DNA from: an uncultured Pelagibacteraceae bacterium
Lineage (GTDB): Bacteria > Pseudomonadota > Alphaproteobacteria > Pelagibacterales > Pelagibacteraceae
DNA length: 49,276 bases
Reading direction: 5' to 3'
Assembly (NCBI GenBank): GCA_902555665.1
Contig: CACDTF010000007.1
Coordinates: forward strand, 1-49,276
Positions 38,158 through 47,452 of this stretch are shown here, one piece after another. Every line of letters starts with the position of its first letter. Position 1 is the stretch's first letter. The translations under genes and the position numbers were made by a program. The notes beneath the pieces were generated by a model. That model saw only the letters and a list, made by a program, of their open reading frames with translations. It did no database searches and was not told the origin of the DNA.

Positions 38158-38808
38158 TTAATCTGCTGAAAAATAGATATTCTGAAAATAAGAAATTGAT
38201 TTCATTTTAGAATTATCAGTATCAGCCATTATAGCCAGGCCATCTAGCTCATTCACATCTAGATCATGAAATTTTTTAAAATCTTCTTTAACATTGGCTT
38301 TTACTGTTACCCATTCATTTAAGTTGTCTTTAGTGGTTGCTAATACATTGTCTATTGATTTTTTTGTATATGGACTTGGTCTATTTTCACCAACTGCGCT
38401 ATTACTTGAAAAAACATAATTAATTGCTCTATTTGATAAAGGTGTAGCTCCAGTTTTTTTAATCGCAAAAACACGGGCGGCATAATCATGACCTTTTTTC
38501 GTATTCTCTTTAATTCCACGAAGGTCCTTCTCAATTTTCCAAGTAATATTGATAAAAGGTGTTTTATTTAGGTCAATTTTGATCTCTTTTCCTAGGCCTG
38601 AAGCAGCATTATCTGCTACGGCTTTTAAATAATTACCATTTTCATTTGATCCAACACTATAAGAAGTCTTATTATCTGCTCCTCTTACTTTACGGATCTC
38701 AAGTGCTGATAGTTCTTTTTCAGTAAATTCAAAAACTTTTACAGTTTCTGCATGTGCAGAGCTAAGAAAGATTAATGATATAATAAAAATATAAAAAATT
38801 TTTAACAT
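38158..38808 (-). CDS. DUF3047 family secreted protein
   Basis: 216 aa with a signal peptide (FYIFIISLIFLSSAHAE). The mature part carries the DUF3047 pattern: a ITWKIEKDLRGIKENTKKG-like strand, then HDYAARVFAI, INYVFSS, and C-terminal VNELDGLAIMADTDNSK. The function is unknown; the periplasmic beta-sandwich-like fold suggests ligand or wall binding (inference). It is convergent with the small membrane gene at 38017-38154 and divergent from the short ORF at 38889. Confidence 0.8.
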   Translation of the reverse strand: MLKIFYIFIISLIFLSSAHAETVKVFEFTEKELSALEIRKVRGADNKTSYSVGSNENGNYLKAVADNAASGLGKEIKIDLNKTPFINITWKIEKDLRGIKENTKKGHDYAARVFAIKKTGATPLSNRAINYVFSSNSAVGENRPSPYTKKSIDNVLATTKDNLNEWVTVKANVKEDFKKFHDLDVNELDGLAIMADTDNSKMKSISYFQNIYFSAD

Positions 38809-38888
38809 GTTCTTCTTATAGATAGATTATTTATAAATTCAATATTCAGTCACAATTTCAACATTCTAAATTCAAAATTGATTGTTAA

Positions 38889-39020
38889 ATGAGTTATATG
38901 AAAATAATTTCTGTGTTTGTTCTTCTTATATATTGGTCAATAATGATCACAGCACCAGTTATGGGTAAATATTCTATTAAAAATCAAAATAATGATCAAA
39001 AAATAGTTTCAAATTTTTGA
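38889..39020 (+). CDS. Short secreted or membrane-anchored peptide, hypothetical
   Basis: 43 aa starting MSYMKIISVFVLLIYWSIMI, then TAPVMGKYSIK and an Asn/Gln-rich end. The first half is one hydrophobic segment that could be a membrane anchor or signal peptide. A second ATG at codon 4 is possible. It lies in a 215-nt gap between the DUF3047 and SDR genes. I recall SAR11 small proteins with a similar IYWS-APV pattern, but cannot confirm it here. Function unknown. Confidence 0.5.
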   Translation: MSYMKIISVFVLLIYWSIMITAPVMGKYSIKNQNNDQKIVSNF

Positions 39021-39022
39021 GA

Positions 39023-39769
39023 CTAATATGTCGATCTACCACCACTGATATCAAATACCGCAGCTGTAGAAAAAGTATTTTCTTGTGAAGAAAGCCAGCA
39101 AACTAGTGAGGTAAATTCATGTATTTCAAGAAATCTTCCTCTTGGCACCTTTGACAGCATTCTTTGTACATGCTCTTTACTCATTTGATCTAAAATTCTA
39201 GTTTTAGCACCTGCTGGGGTGACAGCGTTTACAGCGATATCTTTGTCAGCTAATTCTTTACCCAAAGCTTTTGTCAACCCAATTGCGCCAGCTTTTCCTG
39301 AGCTATACGCGCTTGCATTTGCATTACCATCTTTGCCTGCAACGGAAGCAACATTAACAATTCTTCCATAGTTGTTTTTAATCATATTTGGGACAATTGC
39401 TCGACAGCAGTTAAAAGTGCCCATTAAATTTATCTGTACTATTTTATTCCACATATCGACATCATACTCCCACAAAGGACCTGTAGGTCCTGTTATCCCT
39501 GCATTATTGATTAAAATATCTATATTTGATTTTGAGGTTATGTCTGCAACGTTTTTCTCTACATCTTGATAATTTGATATATCAACGACACTATAAAATA
39601 AGTTAGGGTTTTTTAATTCATCAACTGCTGATTTAAGAAGCTTTTCATCGATATCCCATATAAATACTTTAGCACCAGACTCTAAAAATCTTTTTGCAAC
39701 ATCTAAACCAAACCCTTGGGCTCCACCAGTAACTACAGCTGTTCTATTTTTAAAATCAAATGTGTGCAT
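39023..39769 (-). CDS. Short-chain dehydrogenase/reductase (FabG-like)
   Basis: 248 aa from the ATG at 39767-39769 (MHTFDFKNRTAVVTGG); an upstream in-frame extension into the permease gene is unlikely. NAD(P)-binding GGAQGFGLDVA, the NNAG motif, catalytic Ser in NVASVAGKDG, and the YxxxK pair in AYSSGKAGAIG are all present. Asp in FIWDIDE after beta-2 suggests NAD preference (inference). The substrate is unknown; it probably oxidises an alcohol in the pathway served by the TRAP and NCS1 transporters upstream in the same orientation. The gap to the permease gene is 5 nt. Confidence 0.87.
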   Translation of the reverse strand: MHTFDFKNRTAVVTGGAQGFGLDVAKRFLESGAKVFIWDIDEKLLKSAVDELKNPNLFYSVVDISNYQDVEKNVADITSKSNIDILINNAGITGPTGPLWEYDVDMWNKIVQINLMGTFNCCRAIVPNMIKNNYGRIVNVASVAGKDGNANASAYSSGKAGAIGLTKALGKELADKDIAVNAVTPAGAKTRILDQMSKEHVQRMLSKVPRGRFLEIHEFTSLVCWLSSQENTFSTAAVFDISGGRSTY

Positions 39770-39774
39770 TAAAA

Positions 39775-41232
39775 TTATTTTTTTGCCAACAAGTAATATG
39801 TTATCCAAGCAACAAATGCACCTATTATCCAAGCATAAGATTGTAAAAACATTAAATTAGTATTCCAAATTGTTGACGCTGAAAAAATAAATCCTAATAA
39901 TAAAGAATAAACACCTTTTATATGCCAACCACCTGAATAATAATAAGCACTCTCCTTGTCTATAGAATATAGGTCTTTATTACTTAATTCTTGATTTTTA
40001 ATTAAATAATAATCAGCTGCCATCACTCCAAATAAAGGACCAAAGAAAGCACCAAAAGTATCAACAAACGATAAAATTCCTATTTGGCTCAATATAGTCA
40101 GCCAGAAGATTGCGATCAACAAACCAAAAAAAGCAATTAAATAACTAGCGCTTTTTAAACTTAATATTGAAGGAGCAAAATTTATTAGAGAGTACTGAGA
40201 TGGGACGAAATTGGCAACTAAATTTGTAGAAGCTGAAGCAATTATAATAAAAAATAGAACGACTATTGTTATTTGTATATTATCAAATTTTCCTACTATA
40301 TCTGTTGGATTGGTAAAAATTCTATCTATATCTGAAAATTTTTGATTAAGAAAAACATCGGACCCTATAACAATGAAAACAGATAAAAATGAAAAAATAA
40401 TTAAATTCAAAATTAAACTTAAGTTTCCTTTTTTTAATTCTTGCTCATTTTTTACATATCTAGAAAAATCACCAAAACTAATTATCAAAATTGAAAAATA
40501 GGCAAATATTGTTCCAGCAACAGTCAATAAAGGTGCTAAATTATTAACATCTAAAAAATTATTTAAATTAAAAATATTTGAAAAAGCTTCAGTAGTTATT
40601 TTCACATCACTTAATAAAACAACAAAGAAAAAAATTAACAAACCAGCATAGACTGTCATTGCTGAAAAATTAATTATTTTCTTGTTGTACTGCATCCCAA
40701 CAGTAAAAAACAAAGTCTGTAGAATAATTGTGATTATTATTGCAGACCAATCAATAATATTCATACCAAAATAATAAAAAATAAATATTTCCTGCTGCAA
40801 TAAAGAATTGTCTATAGAAAAAATTACTATTCTAATTAAGTAAACTAAAATTTTAGACAAAAAATAAGTTTGAATTCCAAATAAAAATATTCCAACTAAA
40901 CTTCTGATTAACCCAAAAAATTTAGCGCCATTAAATCCTAGTGAGGATCTAAGCAATACTGCAAATGGTAAACCGAATTTTTGGGAAGGTTTTCCAATAA
41001 TATTTGAAAATAAATAAACGAAAAAAGATCCTAATATTATTCCAAAAAAAACTACAAATATATTTAAACTATACATTAAGTATAAAGAGGATATTAATGA
41101 GAAACCAATTACACTCTGTACATTTGCTCCCCAAAAACAAAATAGATCTTTCCAATTCCAAGTTTTATAATTTGGATTAACTGTGACTAAGTCCCAATTA
41201 GATAGAGAGTATTTTACTTTAGGTTGATTCAC
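39775..41232 (-). CDS. NCS1 family permease (nucleobase/allantoin/related solutes)
   Basis: 485 aa with about 12 predicted membrane helices. The N-terminal WNWKDLFCFWGANVQSVIGFSLI resembles the start of cytosine/uracil/allantoin permeases (Transp_cyt_pur). Next come GKPSQKFGLPFAVLLRSSLGFNG, which covers the family's conserved G-x-x-x-G-FP..R.SFG region, and GIQTYFLSKI. NCS1 proteins use Na+ or H+ to import nucleobases, hydantoins or vitamins. The substrate is not deducible. It lies 25 nt after the TRAP large subunit gene. Confidence 0.84.
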   Translation of the reverse strand: MNQPKVKYSLSNWDLVTVNPNYKTWNWKDLFCFWGANVQSVIGFSLISSLYLMYSLNIFVVFFGIILGSFFVYLFSNIIGKPSQKFGLPFAVLLRSSLGFNGAKFFGLIRSLVGIFLFGIQTYFLSKILVYLIRIVIFSIDNSLLQQEIFIFYYFGMNIIDWSAIIITIILQTLFFTVGMQYNKKIINFSAMTVYAGLLIFFFVVLLSDVKITTEAFSNIFNLNNFLDVNNLAPLLTVAGTIFAYFSILIISFGDFSRYVKNEQELKKGNLSLILNLIIFSFLSVFIVIGSDVFLNQKFSDIDRIFTNPTDIVGKFDNIQITIVVLFFIIIASASTNLVANFVPSQYSLINFAPSILSLKSASYLIAFFGLLIAIFWLTILSQIGILSFVDTFGAFFGPLFGVMAADYYLIKNQELSNKDLYSIDKESAYYYSGGWHIKGVYSLLLGFIFSASTIWNTNLMFLQSYAWIIGAFVAWITYYLLAKK

Positions 41233-41257
41233 TTAATTTATTTTAAACTAATAAATT

Positions 41258-42592
41258 CTACTGTCCATATAAGAGAGTTGGTAGCCATAAGGCAATTTTA
41301 GGAAATATGATTATTAAAATTAAGCCTATAACTTGTAGAACCATAAATTGCATCATTCCATAATAAATATCTTTTAAATCCCATTCAGGTACTACACCTT
41401 TTAAAAAATAAGCAGACAAAGCTACAGGTGGTGATAGCCAGGCGGTCTGGAGATTTACAGCGACCAATATTGCGAACCAAGTTAAATTAAAGCCTAAAGC
41501 CTCAATTAACGGTAAAAGAATTGGGACAATAATCATAACAATTGGTACCCATTCTAATGGCCAACCTAATAAAAATATTGCAACCATAACAATACCTAGG
41601 ATTAAATATTTATTCATTTCTAATCCTAACAAAAATTCAGTTAATAAGGTTGGAGTACCAAGTCTTGCAAATACAGCTCCAAAAAAGTTTGATGCAGCGA
41701 CTAAAACCATTATCAAAGCAGTAATTTCTAAAGTTTTAACTAGTGCCTCTTGAAGTTTAGATAGAGTTAATTTTTTGTACGCTAATGAAAGCAATAAAGC
41801 TCCCATAGCACCACAACCTGCTGCTTCTGTAGGTGTTGCAAAACCAAACAATATACTTCCTAATGCAGCAAAGACGAGAGCTGCAGGTGGAACTAAACCT
41901 AAGAAAAATTCAATCCAAACTTCTTTCATGCTTGCTGCCCTCATTTCTTCAGGAATTACAGGTCCTAATTTTGGATTTATCATGCATCTTATTGTTGTGT
42001 AGCCAGCGTATAAACTAGCAAGAAGAATTCCAGGTATTATAGCAGCAGCAAATAAGTCAATTACAGGAATTTCCATAATTGGACCCATCACAACAAGCAT
42101 AATACTTGGTGGAATTAAAATTCCTAAAGTACCACCAGCTGTAATTGTGCCAGCTGCAAGTCTTACATCATAACCAGATCTATTCATTGATTTTGCAGCC
42201 ATGATTCCCAGTATGGTTACAGAGGCACCAACAATTCCTGTTGCTGCAGCAAAGATTACTGAAACAAACAATACAGCATAATACAATGCACCTCTTACTC
42301 TAGCCAACATCATTTGAAATGATGAGAACAATCTTTCCATCAGTCCTGCTTGTTCCATCATAATGCCCATAAAGACAAAGAGCGGGACGGCAGCGAGGGT
42401 TTGTTCGGTCATGACCATCGAGAACTGGAGGGTCATTAAATAAAAGACTAATTTTCCAAATCCTAGATACCCAAATACAAAACCTAAGAAAATTAATGTA
42501 AATGAAATTGGAAATCCGACAAAGATTGCAAAAAGCATTACTCCAACTAAAATAAAACCTAAAATGGCTGGATCAATTAATTCTGCTATCAT
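41258..42592 (-). CDS. dctM: TRAP transporter large permease (DctM)
   Basis: 444 aa, about 12 membrane helices, the ion-coupled translocation subunit of a tripartite periplasmic transporter. Family stretches: GFPISFTLIFLGFVFG at the N-terminus, AAVPLFVFMGIMMEQAG, and GTLGILIPPSIMLVVMG near residue 155, a core DctM signature. GLEWVPIVMIIVPILLP-like sequence is also present (LEWVPIVMIIVPILLP). It overlaps dctQ by 4 nt. A separate Q and M architecture, not a fusion. Confidence 0.94.
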   Translation of the reverse strand: MIAELIDPAILGFILVGVMLFAIFVGFPISFTLIFLGFVFGYLGFGKLVFYLMTLQFSMVMTEQTLAAVPLFVFMGIMMEQAGLMERLFSSFQMMLARVRGALYYAVLFVSVIFAAATGIVGASVTILGIMAAKSMNRSGYDVRLAAGTITAGGTLGILIPPSIMLVVMGPIMEIPVIDLFAAAIIPGILLASLYAGYTTIRCMINPKLGPVIPEEMRAASMKEVWIEFFLGLVPPAALVFAALGSILFGFATPTEAAGCGAMGALLLSLAYKKLTLSKLQEALVKTLEITALIMVLVAASNFFGAVFARLGTPTLLTEFLLGLEMNKYLILGIVMVAIFLLGWPLEWVPIVMIIVPILLPLIEALGFNLTWFAILVAVNLQTAWLSPPVALSAYFLKGVVPEWDLKDIYYGMMQFMVLQVIGLILIIIFPKIALWLPTLLYGQ

Positions 42593-43203
42593 TCATCTTC
42601 TCCTGGCCATTTTCCTCTTGTGGCAGCCCAATAACTTTTAAATAATTCTGAAATACCTTGGATTAGTAAAAATATTATTCCAATAAGTAGGCAACTTTTA
42701 ATTGGCCACATATATGGCATCCAAGTTGTATCCATTCCTCTTTCACCTCTTTGAATAGACTCCCCTACATATCCAATAGTCATGTAAAGAAATACTATTA
42801 AGCCTGGAAAATAAAATAAAATATATAACCAAAAATCAATTGTTCCTTGATTCTTAGTTTTAAAATTTCTGTATAAAAAATCAGCTCTTATATGAACACC
42901 TTTAGAAAGTGCATAACCAGCACCCAACATAAAAAGTGCACCATATAAAAATCGACTGATATCATAAGCCCAAATTGTAGGGGAATGAAATAATTTTCTA
43001 GCAAGAACTTCATAAGTCATTGCAAGAATTAATGGCATTAATATCCAACAAACAACATTACCAACCCATTTGCTAAATTTATCTATATTTACAATTGAAC
43101 TTGCCATCCATGATGGCATATCACTTGGCATTTTTCCTGAACCACCTCGCCTTTCGGCAATCATTTCATCTGATATATCTAATTTACCTGGTTCGTCTGC
43201 CAT
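42589..43203 (-). CDS. dctQ: TRAP transporter small permease (DctQ)
   Basis: 204 aa. The first ~35 residues are hydrophilic (Gly/Asp/Glu/Ser-rich), then four membrane helices typical of DctQ. TYEVLARKLFHSPTIWAYDISRFLYGALFMLGAGYAL is the recognisable region; key parts are the EVLARKL and the W-x-x-DI motifs. The C-terminus is charged. It sits between dctP, separated by a 65-nt gap with a strong hairpin, and dctM, with a 4-nt overlap. The unusually long hydrophilic N-terminus is not typical of every DctQ. Confidence 0.92.
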   Translation of the reverse strand: MADEPGKLDISDEMIAERRGGSGKMPSDMPSWMASSIVNIDKFSKWVGNVVCWILMPLILAMTYEVLARKLFHSPTIWAYDISRFLYGALFMLGAGYALSKGVHIRADFLYRNFKTKNQGTIDFWLYILFYFPGLIVFLYMTIGYVGESIQRGERGMDTTWMPYMWPIKSCLLIGIIFLLIQGISELFKSYWAATRGKWPGEDE

Positions 43204-43221
43204 AAAATTTTATATAAAAAA

Positions 43222-43249
43222 TTAGAGCGGACTATTAAGTCCGCTCTAA
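43222..43249 (-). terminator. Intercistronic hairpin between dctP and dctQ (partial terminator or mRNA-stabilising stem)
   Basis: Perfect 12-bp inverted repeat: arm 43222-43233 (ttagagcggact), a 4-nt loop, arm 43238-43249. The GC-rich core stands out in an AT-rich gap. On the minus-strand transcript the stem is followed by a run of U, the layout of an intrinsic terminator. It lies after the periplasmic binding protein gene and before the permease genes, where a leaky terminator or 3'-protecting stem would give more DctP than DctQM. Such stems are well known in binding-protein-dependent transporter operons (established); their action here is inferred. Confidence 0.75.
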
Positions 43250-43268
43250 CGTAAAGATTATTTAATGA

Positions 43269-44363
43269 TTACTTTAATGTTGCTGCGTGAGCCATTCCTA
43301 GCTTCGCATTAGACATTTGAGCACCACTCCAGAAAGGAACTGCGATATCAGCAAATTCTTTCATAGAGTCCCAAACTTCAGCAAAGAATGCATTTTTAGC
43401 TGCGTTTGTTTCCAAACTTTTCTTAGCAGCTGCCATGTATTCTGTGAAGTAATCAGAAGGAGTATCTTCTAATTTTACACCATGAACTTCTGTAAGCTCT
43501 TTTAAAGCTTTTCCGTTTTCATAGATTCTGTAACTTAGAGATTTCGCTAGAGATGCATTTGCTGCAACTTCTAGAGACTTCTTCTCATGAGCACTCATAG
43601 CATTGTATGTTTTTCCAGTAATATAAAAGTCAGCATTTACGACTACTTGGTGTAAACCTTGTAGGTAGTAGTGCTTTAATACTTTTTGGAAACCAAACGT
43701 TAAGTCTGGTTTTGGACAACACCATTCAGCAGCATCAATAGTTCCTGCTTCTAAAGCTGGTAGAATATCTCCACCACCCATAGCAACAGATGCTATACCG
43801 ATATCTTTATAAGTTTGTCCTGGAATTCCTGGAGGAGTTCTGAACTTATATTTTCTAAAGTCAGCCATATCTTTAATTGGTTTTGGAAACCAACCTAAAG
43901 CTTCTGGTCCAACTGGTTGAATCATAAATCCTTTAATATCTCTACCCATTTCTTTCCAAAGTCTGTCATATAGCTCTTTTCCTCCACCATATTGAAACCA
44001 TGATAAGAATGCGATGTTGTCAATACCAACACCACCACCAGCTACTGGCGAACCGAATAACATAGCGGCAGGGTGATCACCTGACCAATAGTGTGTCCAA
44101 GCAAATCCACAGTCGATAAGTCCTTTATCAACAGCATCTAAAGTTTCTTTTACACCAACAACAGCTCCTGCAGGCATTATTTCAAACTTAAGAGATCCAC
44201 CTGTCAAAGTTGTAACAGTGTCAGTAAAGTCTTTTAACATTTTAACTTCATCAGCTTTAGTGTTAAGAACTGTCTGACATTTTAGTGTTTTTGCAGCATT
44301 AGCATTTGAAATAAATCCAAATACCATTGCAACTGCAAATAACATTGAAATGATTTTTTTCAT
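43269..44363 (-). CDS. dctP: TRAP transporter substrate-binding protein (DctP family)
   Basis: 364 aa with a signal peptide (MKKIISMLFAVAMVFGFISNANA). The periplasmic solute receptor contains KFRTPPGIPGQTY near residue 175, holding the conserved Arg that binds a carboxylate, and DAAEWCCPKPDLTFGF near 215, equivalent to the D-A-x-E-W motif in keto-acid/hydroxy-acid binding members. The ligand is therefore probably a small organic acid, but this is inference. The gene is preceded by a strong AGAGAGGGA-type ribosome binding site, suggesting high expression. It is divergent from the GMC gene, with about 140 nt between them. Confidence 0.93.
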   Translation of the reverse strand: MKKIISMLFAVAMVFGFISNANAAKTLKCQTVLNTKADEVKMLKDFTDTVTTLTGGSLKFEIMPAGAVVGVKETLDAVDKGLIDCGFAWTHYWSGDHPAAMLFGSPVAGGGVGIDNIAFLSWFQYGGGKELYDRLWKEMGRDIKGFMIQPVGPEALGWFPKPIKDMADFRKYKFRTPPGIPGQTYKDIGIASVAMGGGDILPALEAGTIDAAEWCCPKPDLTFGFQKVLKHYYLQGLHQVVVNADFYITGKTYNAMSAHEKKSLEVAANASLAKSLSYRIYENGKALKELTEVHGVKLEDTPSDYFTEYMAAAKKSLETNAAKNAFFAEVWDSMKEFADIAVPFWSGAQMSNAKLGMAHAATLK

Positions 44364-44505
44364 TTGTTTCCCTCTCTTTATTTTTTAAAAACAAAAGCTT
44401 GTCAAAGAATGAAATCTAAAACAAGTGCTAATATTGGATTATTTGGATATTTTTGTGTACAGAAATATAACAAATAAAAAAAATTTAATTTATAAGAGTT
44501 CTAAT
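44364..44505. promoter_or_regulatory. Divergent intergenic region between dctP and the GMC gene
   Basis: 142 nt holding the promoters for two divergent units. On the minus strand a purine-rich GAGAGGG ribosome binding site lies about 6-12 nt before the dctP ATG, unusual in this genome where most starts have poor sites. A TTGACA match occurs on the minus strand (complement of 44400-44405), about 37 nt upstream of the dctP ATG; the -10 partner is only weakly defined, and if used it would leave an almost absent leader. Nothing convincing is seen for the plus-strand GMC promoter. Regulator sites are not recognised. Confidence 0.35.
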
Positions 44506-46101
44506 ATGGACAATTTTGATTTTATAATTTTAGGTGCTGGATCAGCAGGATGCGTACTTGCTAACAGGTTGTCTGAAAATCCTTCAAATAAAGTGTTATT
44601 AATTGAAGCTGGAGGCAAAGATAATTACCCATGGATACATATTCCTGTTGGTTATTTCAAAACAATGCACAACCCAAAGACTGATTGGTGCTACAAAACA
44701 GAACCTGATGAGAGCATGAACAATATTTCTATTAGGTATCCTAGAGGAAAAACATTAGGAGGCAGTTCTTCTATCAATGGTCTGCTTTATATTAGAGGTC
44801 AACACAGAGATTATGATATTTGGAGACAATTAGGTAATACTGGTTGGGGATGGGATGATGTTTTGCCTTATTTTATCAAAGCAGAAAACCAAGAAAGAGG
44901 AAAAGATGAGTTTCATGGAGTTGGAGGCCCTTTATCTGTTTCAGATCAAAGAATACATCTGCCTCTTCTAGATGAATTTCAAAATGCTGCTGAGGAATTT
45001 GGTATTCCAAAAACAAAAGATTTTAATACTGGTGATAATCATGGCTGTGGTTATTTCCAAGTAACTGAAAAGGATGGCTTTAGATGTAGTACAGCTGTTG
45101 GATATTTAAACCCAATCAAGAGCAGGAAAAATTTAAAAATTTTAACTCATTCACATGTCAAAAAAATAAATTTTGAAAATAAAACTGCAAAAGAAATTGA
45201 GTATTGGGAAGGAAATGAATTAAAAAAAGTTCAAGCAAATAAAGAAATTATTATTTCATCAGGGGCTATAGGATCTCCTCAAATCTTACAAGTTTCTGGT
45301 ATAGGAAATCCAGAAAAACTTAAAAATCTCGGAATTGATATGGTGCAAAATTTAAATGGTGTTGGAGAAAATTTACATGATCATTTAATGCTTAGACCAA
45401 TTTATAAAATTAATGGATTAAAATCCCTAAATAAAAAAATAAATAGTTTATTCGGAAATTTAATGATTGGCCTAGAATACGTTTTTAAAAGAAGCGGCCC
45501 AATGACTATGGGTGCAAGTCAACTTTGTATGTTTGCTAAAAGCGATCCATCTTTAGAGCTACCAGATTTACAATGGCATGTTCAGCCCATGAGTATGGAT
45601 ACGTTAGGAGCAACAAAAAATCATGATTTCCATGCATTCACGCCTACTGTTTCAAATATCAGACCGACAAGTAGAGGACATGTTAGTATTGTTGATAAAG
45701 ACTCGAGAACTTATGCAAAAATAAAACAAAACTATCTATCAACCGATCACGATAGAATGATTGCAGCTAAAGGACTTAAATTAACCAGAAAAATTATAAT
45801 GGAGTCTGAAACTTTCAAAAAATATACCCCAGAGGAATACAGACCCGGCATTCATTTAAATGACGATGAGGAGTTAGTTAAAGAAGCTTCTAATTATGCA
45901 CAAACTATTTTTCATCCAGTAGGAACCTGTAAAATGGGCCAAGATGAAATGTCTGTAGTAGATGAAAAACTTAAGGTTAGAGGTGTTAATAATTTAAGAG
46001 TTATAGATGCATCAATAATGCCAAACATCACTTCAGGTAATACAAATGCACCAACAATAATGATTGCAGAAAAAGGTGCAGACATGATACTAAAACAATA
46101 A
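44506..46101 (+). CDS. GMC family oxidoreductase (choline/alcohol dehydrogenase-like, FAD)
   Basis: 531 aa starting at the ATG at 44506-44508 (MDNFDFIILGAGSAGCV); an upstream in-frame ATG at 44425 would add an unlikely leader. Rossmann FAD motif GAGSAGCVLANRLSE, PRGKTLGGSSSINGLLYIRG near residue 85 (GMC signature 1), GAIGSPQILQVSGIG near 260 (signature 2), and the C-terminal HPVGTCKMG with the catalytic His near 470. Closest in feel to BetA-like dehydrogenases, but the substrate is unknown. First gene of a plus-strand unit (GMC, TerC, SDR, M23) with overlapping junctions. Confidence 0.92.
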   Translation: MDNFDFIILGAGSAGCVLANRLSENPSNKVLLIEAGGKDNYPWIHIPVGYFKTMHNPKTDWCYKTEPDESMNNISIRYPRGKTLGGSSSINGLLYIRGQHRDYDIWRQLGNTGWGWDDVLPYFIKAENQERGKDEFHGVGGPLSVSDQRIHLPLLDEFQNAAEEFGIPKTKDFNTGDNHGCGYFQVTEKDGFRCSTAVGYLNPIKSRKNLKILTHSHVKKINFENKTAKEIEYWEGNELKKVQANKEIIISSGAIGSPQILQVSGIGNPEKLKNLGIDMVQNLNGVGENLHDHLMLRPIYKINGLKSLNKKINSLFGNLMIGLEYVFKRSGPMTMGASQLCMFAKSDPSLELPDLQWHVQPMSMDTLGATKNHDFHAFTPTVSNIRPTSRGHVSIVDKDSRTYAKIKQNYLSTDHDRMIAAKGLKLTRKIIMESETFKKYTPEEYRPGIHLNDDEELVKEASNYAQTIFHPVGTCKMGQDEMSVVDEKLKVRGVNNLRVIDASIMPNITSGNTNAPTIMIAEKGADMILKQ

Positions 46102-46694
46102 TGTTTGCAGAATTTTTTACACCTGAGCAAATAGCAATATTAACTCAAATTATTCTTATTGATTTAGTTTTAGCTGGAGACAATGCAATTATAATTGGAA
46201 TGGTTGCATCTAAATTTCCACCAGAACAAAGAAAAAAAGTTATTTTCTGGGGAATTGGTGGTGCAGTTATTTTAAGAATTATTTTAACATTGCTTACCGC
46301 ATATCTTTTACAAATTACAGGTTTGAGGTTAATAGGAGGATTATTGCTCCTTTATATTGTTTACAAACTTTATGTGGACGTAATAAAAGGTTCTGAGTCC
46401 GAAGAAGACATTAAAGTAGATAGCTCTAGTTTTTTAAAGGCTATTTGGACTGTTCTATTAGCTGATTTTACAATGAGTTTAGATAATGTCCTAGGTGTAG
46501 CAGGTGCAGCTGGTGAACATTATGGACTTCTTGTTTTTGGGTTAGTTTTATCAATTGTTTTAATGGCAACTGCAGCAACTTTAATTTCTGGATGGATTAA
46601 AAAATATAGATGGATAGCTTGGCTTGGATTATTAGCCATTTTAATTGTAGCAGTTGAGTTGATTTACACAGATATTAAAATATTATTCTTTTAA
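46101..46694 (+). CDS. TerC family integral membrane protein (YjbE type)
   Basis: 197 aa with about six to seven membrane helices. The first signature IDLVLAGDNAIIIGMVA has the conserved Asp and Asn, and the mirror-image ADFTMSLDNVLGVAGAAGE near residue 118 repeats it, as in TerC proteins. Members are linked to Mn2+ export or metal handling (family knowledge). It overlaps the GMC gene and the next SDR gene by one base on each side (TAATG), so it is tightly cotranslated with both. Confidence 0.88.
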   Translation: MFAEFFTPEQIAILTQIILIDLVLAGDNAIIIGMVASKFPPEQRKKVIFWGIGGAVILRIILTLLTAYLLQITGLRLIGGLLLLYIVYKLYVDVIKGSESEEDIKVDSSSFLKAIWTVLLADFTMSLDNVLGVAGAAGEHYGLLVFGLVLSIVLMATAATLISGWIKKYRWIAWLGLLAILIVAVELIYTDIKILFF

Positions 46695-47452
46695 TGTATC
46701 TTCAAAAAATAAATCTTAAAAACAAATATGCTTTAGTTACTGGTGCAGGAAAAGGACTTGGAAGAGCGTGTTCAATTGCATTAGCTGAAGCAGGTGCAAC
46801 TGTTATAGCTTTAAGCAGAACATCCTCAGATCTTAATAAATTAGAAAAGGATATCAAAAAAGTTAAAGGTAAAATTATTAAAGTTTCGTGCGATGTAATG
46901 AATTATGAAGATTTAAAACAAAAATTAGAAAAGATTAAAATTATTGATGTGCTTGTAAACAATGCAGGGACTAATATTCCAGAGCCCTTTGAAAAAATTA
47001 AACAAAAAAGTATGAATTACCTTGTAGATTTAAATTTAAAAGCAGCATTTAACGTGGCACAACTTGTCGTAAAAAAGATGCTAAAAAATAAAAAAAGACC
47101 TGGCTCAATTATAAATATGTCGTCTCAACTAGGTCATGTTGGTATGAGCGGTAGAAACGTATACAATATGACAAAATTTGGAATAGAAGGACTAACTAAG
47201 GGAATGGGTATAGAATTAGCAAAAAAAAATATCCGAGTTAATACGGTAGCACCTACCTTTGTTGAAACACCTATGGTTAAAAACTTTTTTAAAAACAAAA
47301 AATTTAAAAAATTAGCTCTTGGAAATATTCCTATGGGTAAAGCAGCTACTGAAAGTGATGTTGCTACAACAGTATGCTTTTTGGCATCCTCAGCATCTTC
47401 AATGATAACTGGAACATCAATAATTATAGATGGTGGATGGACAGCTCAATAA
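46694..47452 (+). CDS. Short-chain dehydrogenase/reductase
   Basis: 252 aa. NAD(P)-binding TGAGKGLGRACSIALAEAGA, NNAGTN, catalytic Ser in INMSSQLGHVG and YNMTKFGIEGLTKG with the Tyr/Lys pair, plus the C-terminal GTSIIIDGGWTAQ. The fold and length match FabG/gluconate dehydrogenase-like enzymes, with the substrate unknown. The Arg in ALSRTS after beta-2 hints at NADP(H) use. It is followed by an M23 gene overlapping by 16 nt. Confidence 0.88.
   Translation: MYLQKINLKNKYALVTGAGKGLGRACSIALAEAGATVIALSRTSSDLNKLEKDIKKVKGKIIKVSCDVMNYEDLKQKLEKIKIIDVLVNNAGTNIPEPFEKIKQKSMNYLVDLNLKAAFNVAQLVVKKMLKNKKRPGSIINMSSQLGHVGMSGRNVYNMTKFGIEGLTKGMGIELAKKNIRVNTVAPTFVETPMVKNFFKNKKFKKLALGNIPMGKAATESDVATTVCFLASSASSMITGTSIIIDGGWTAQ

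Noticed and set aside
39023..39832. Extended SDR N-terminus overlapping the NCS1 permease gene
   Set aside because: The extension is Cys-rich and unrelated to SDR starts; the ATG at 39769 fits the Rossmann start.
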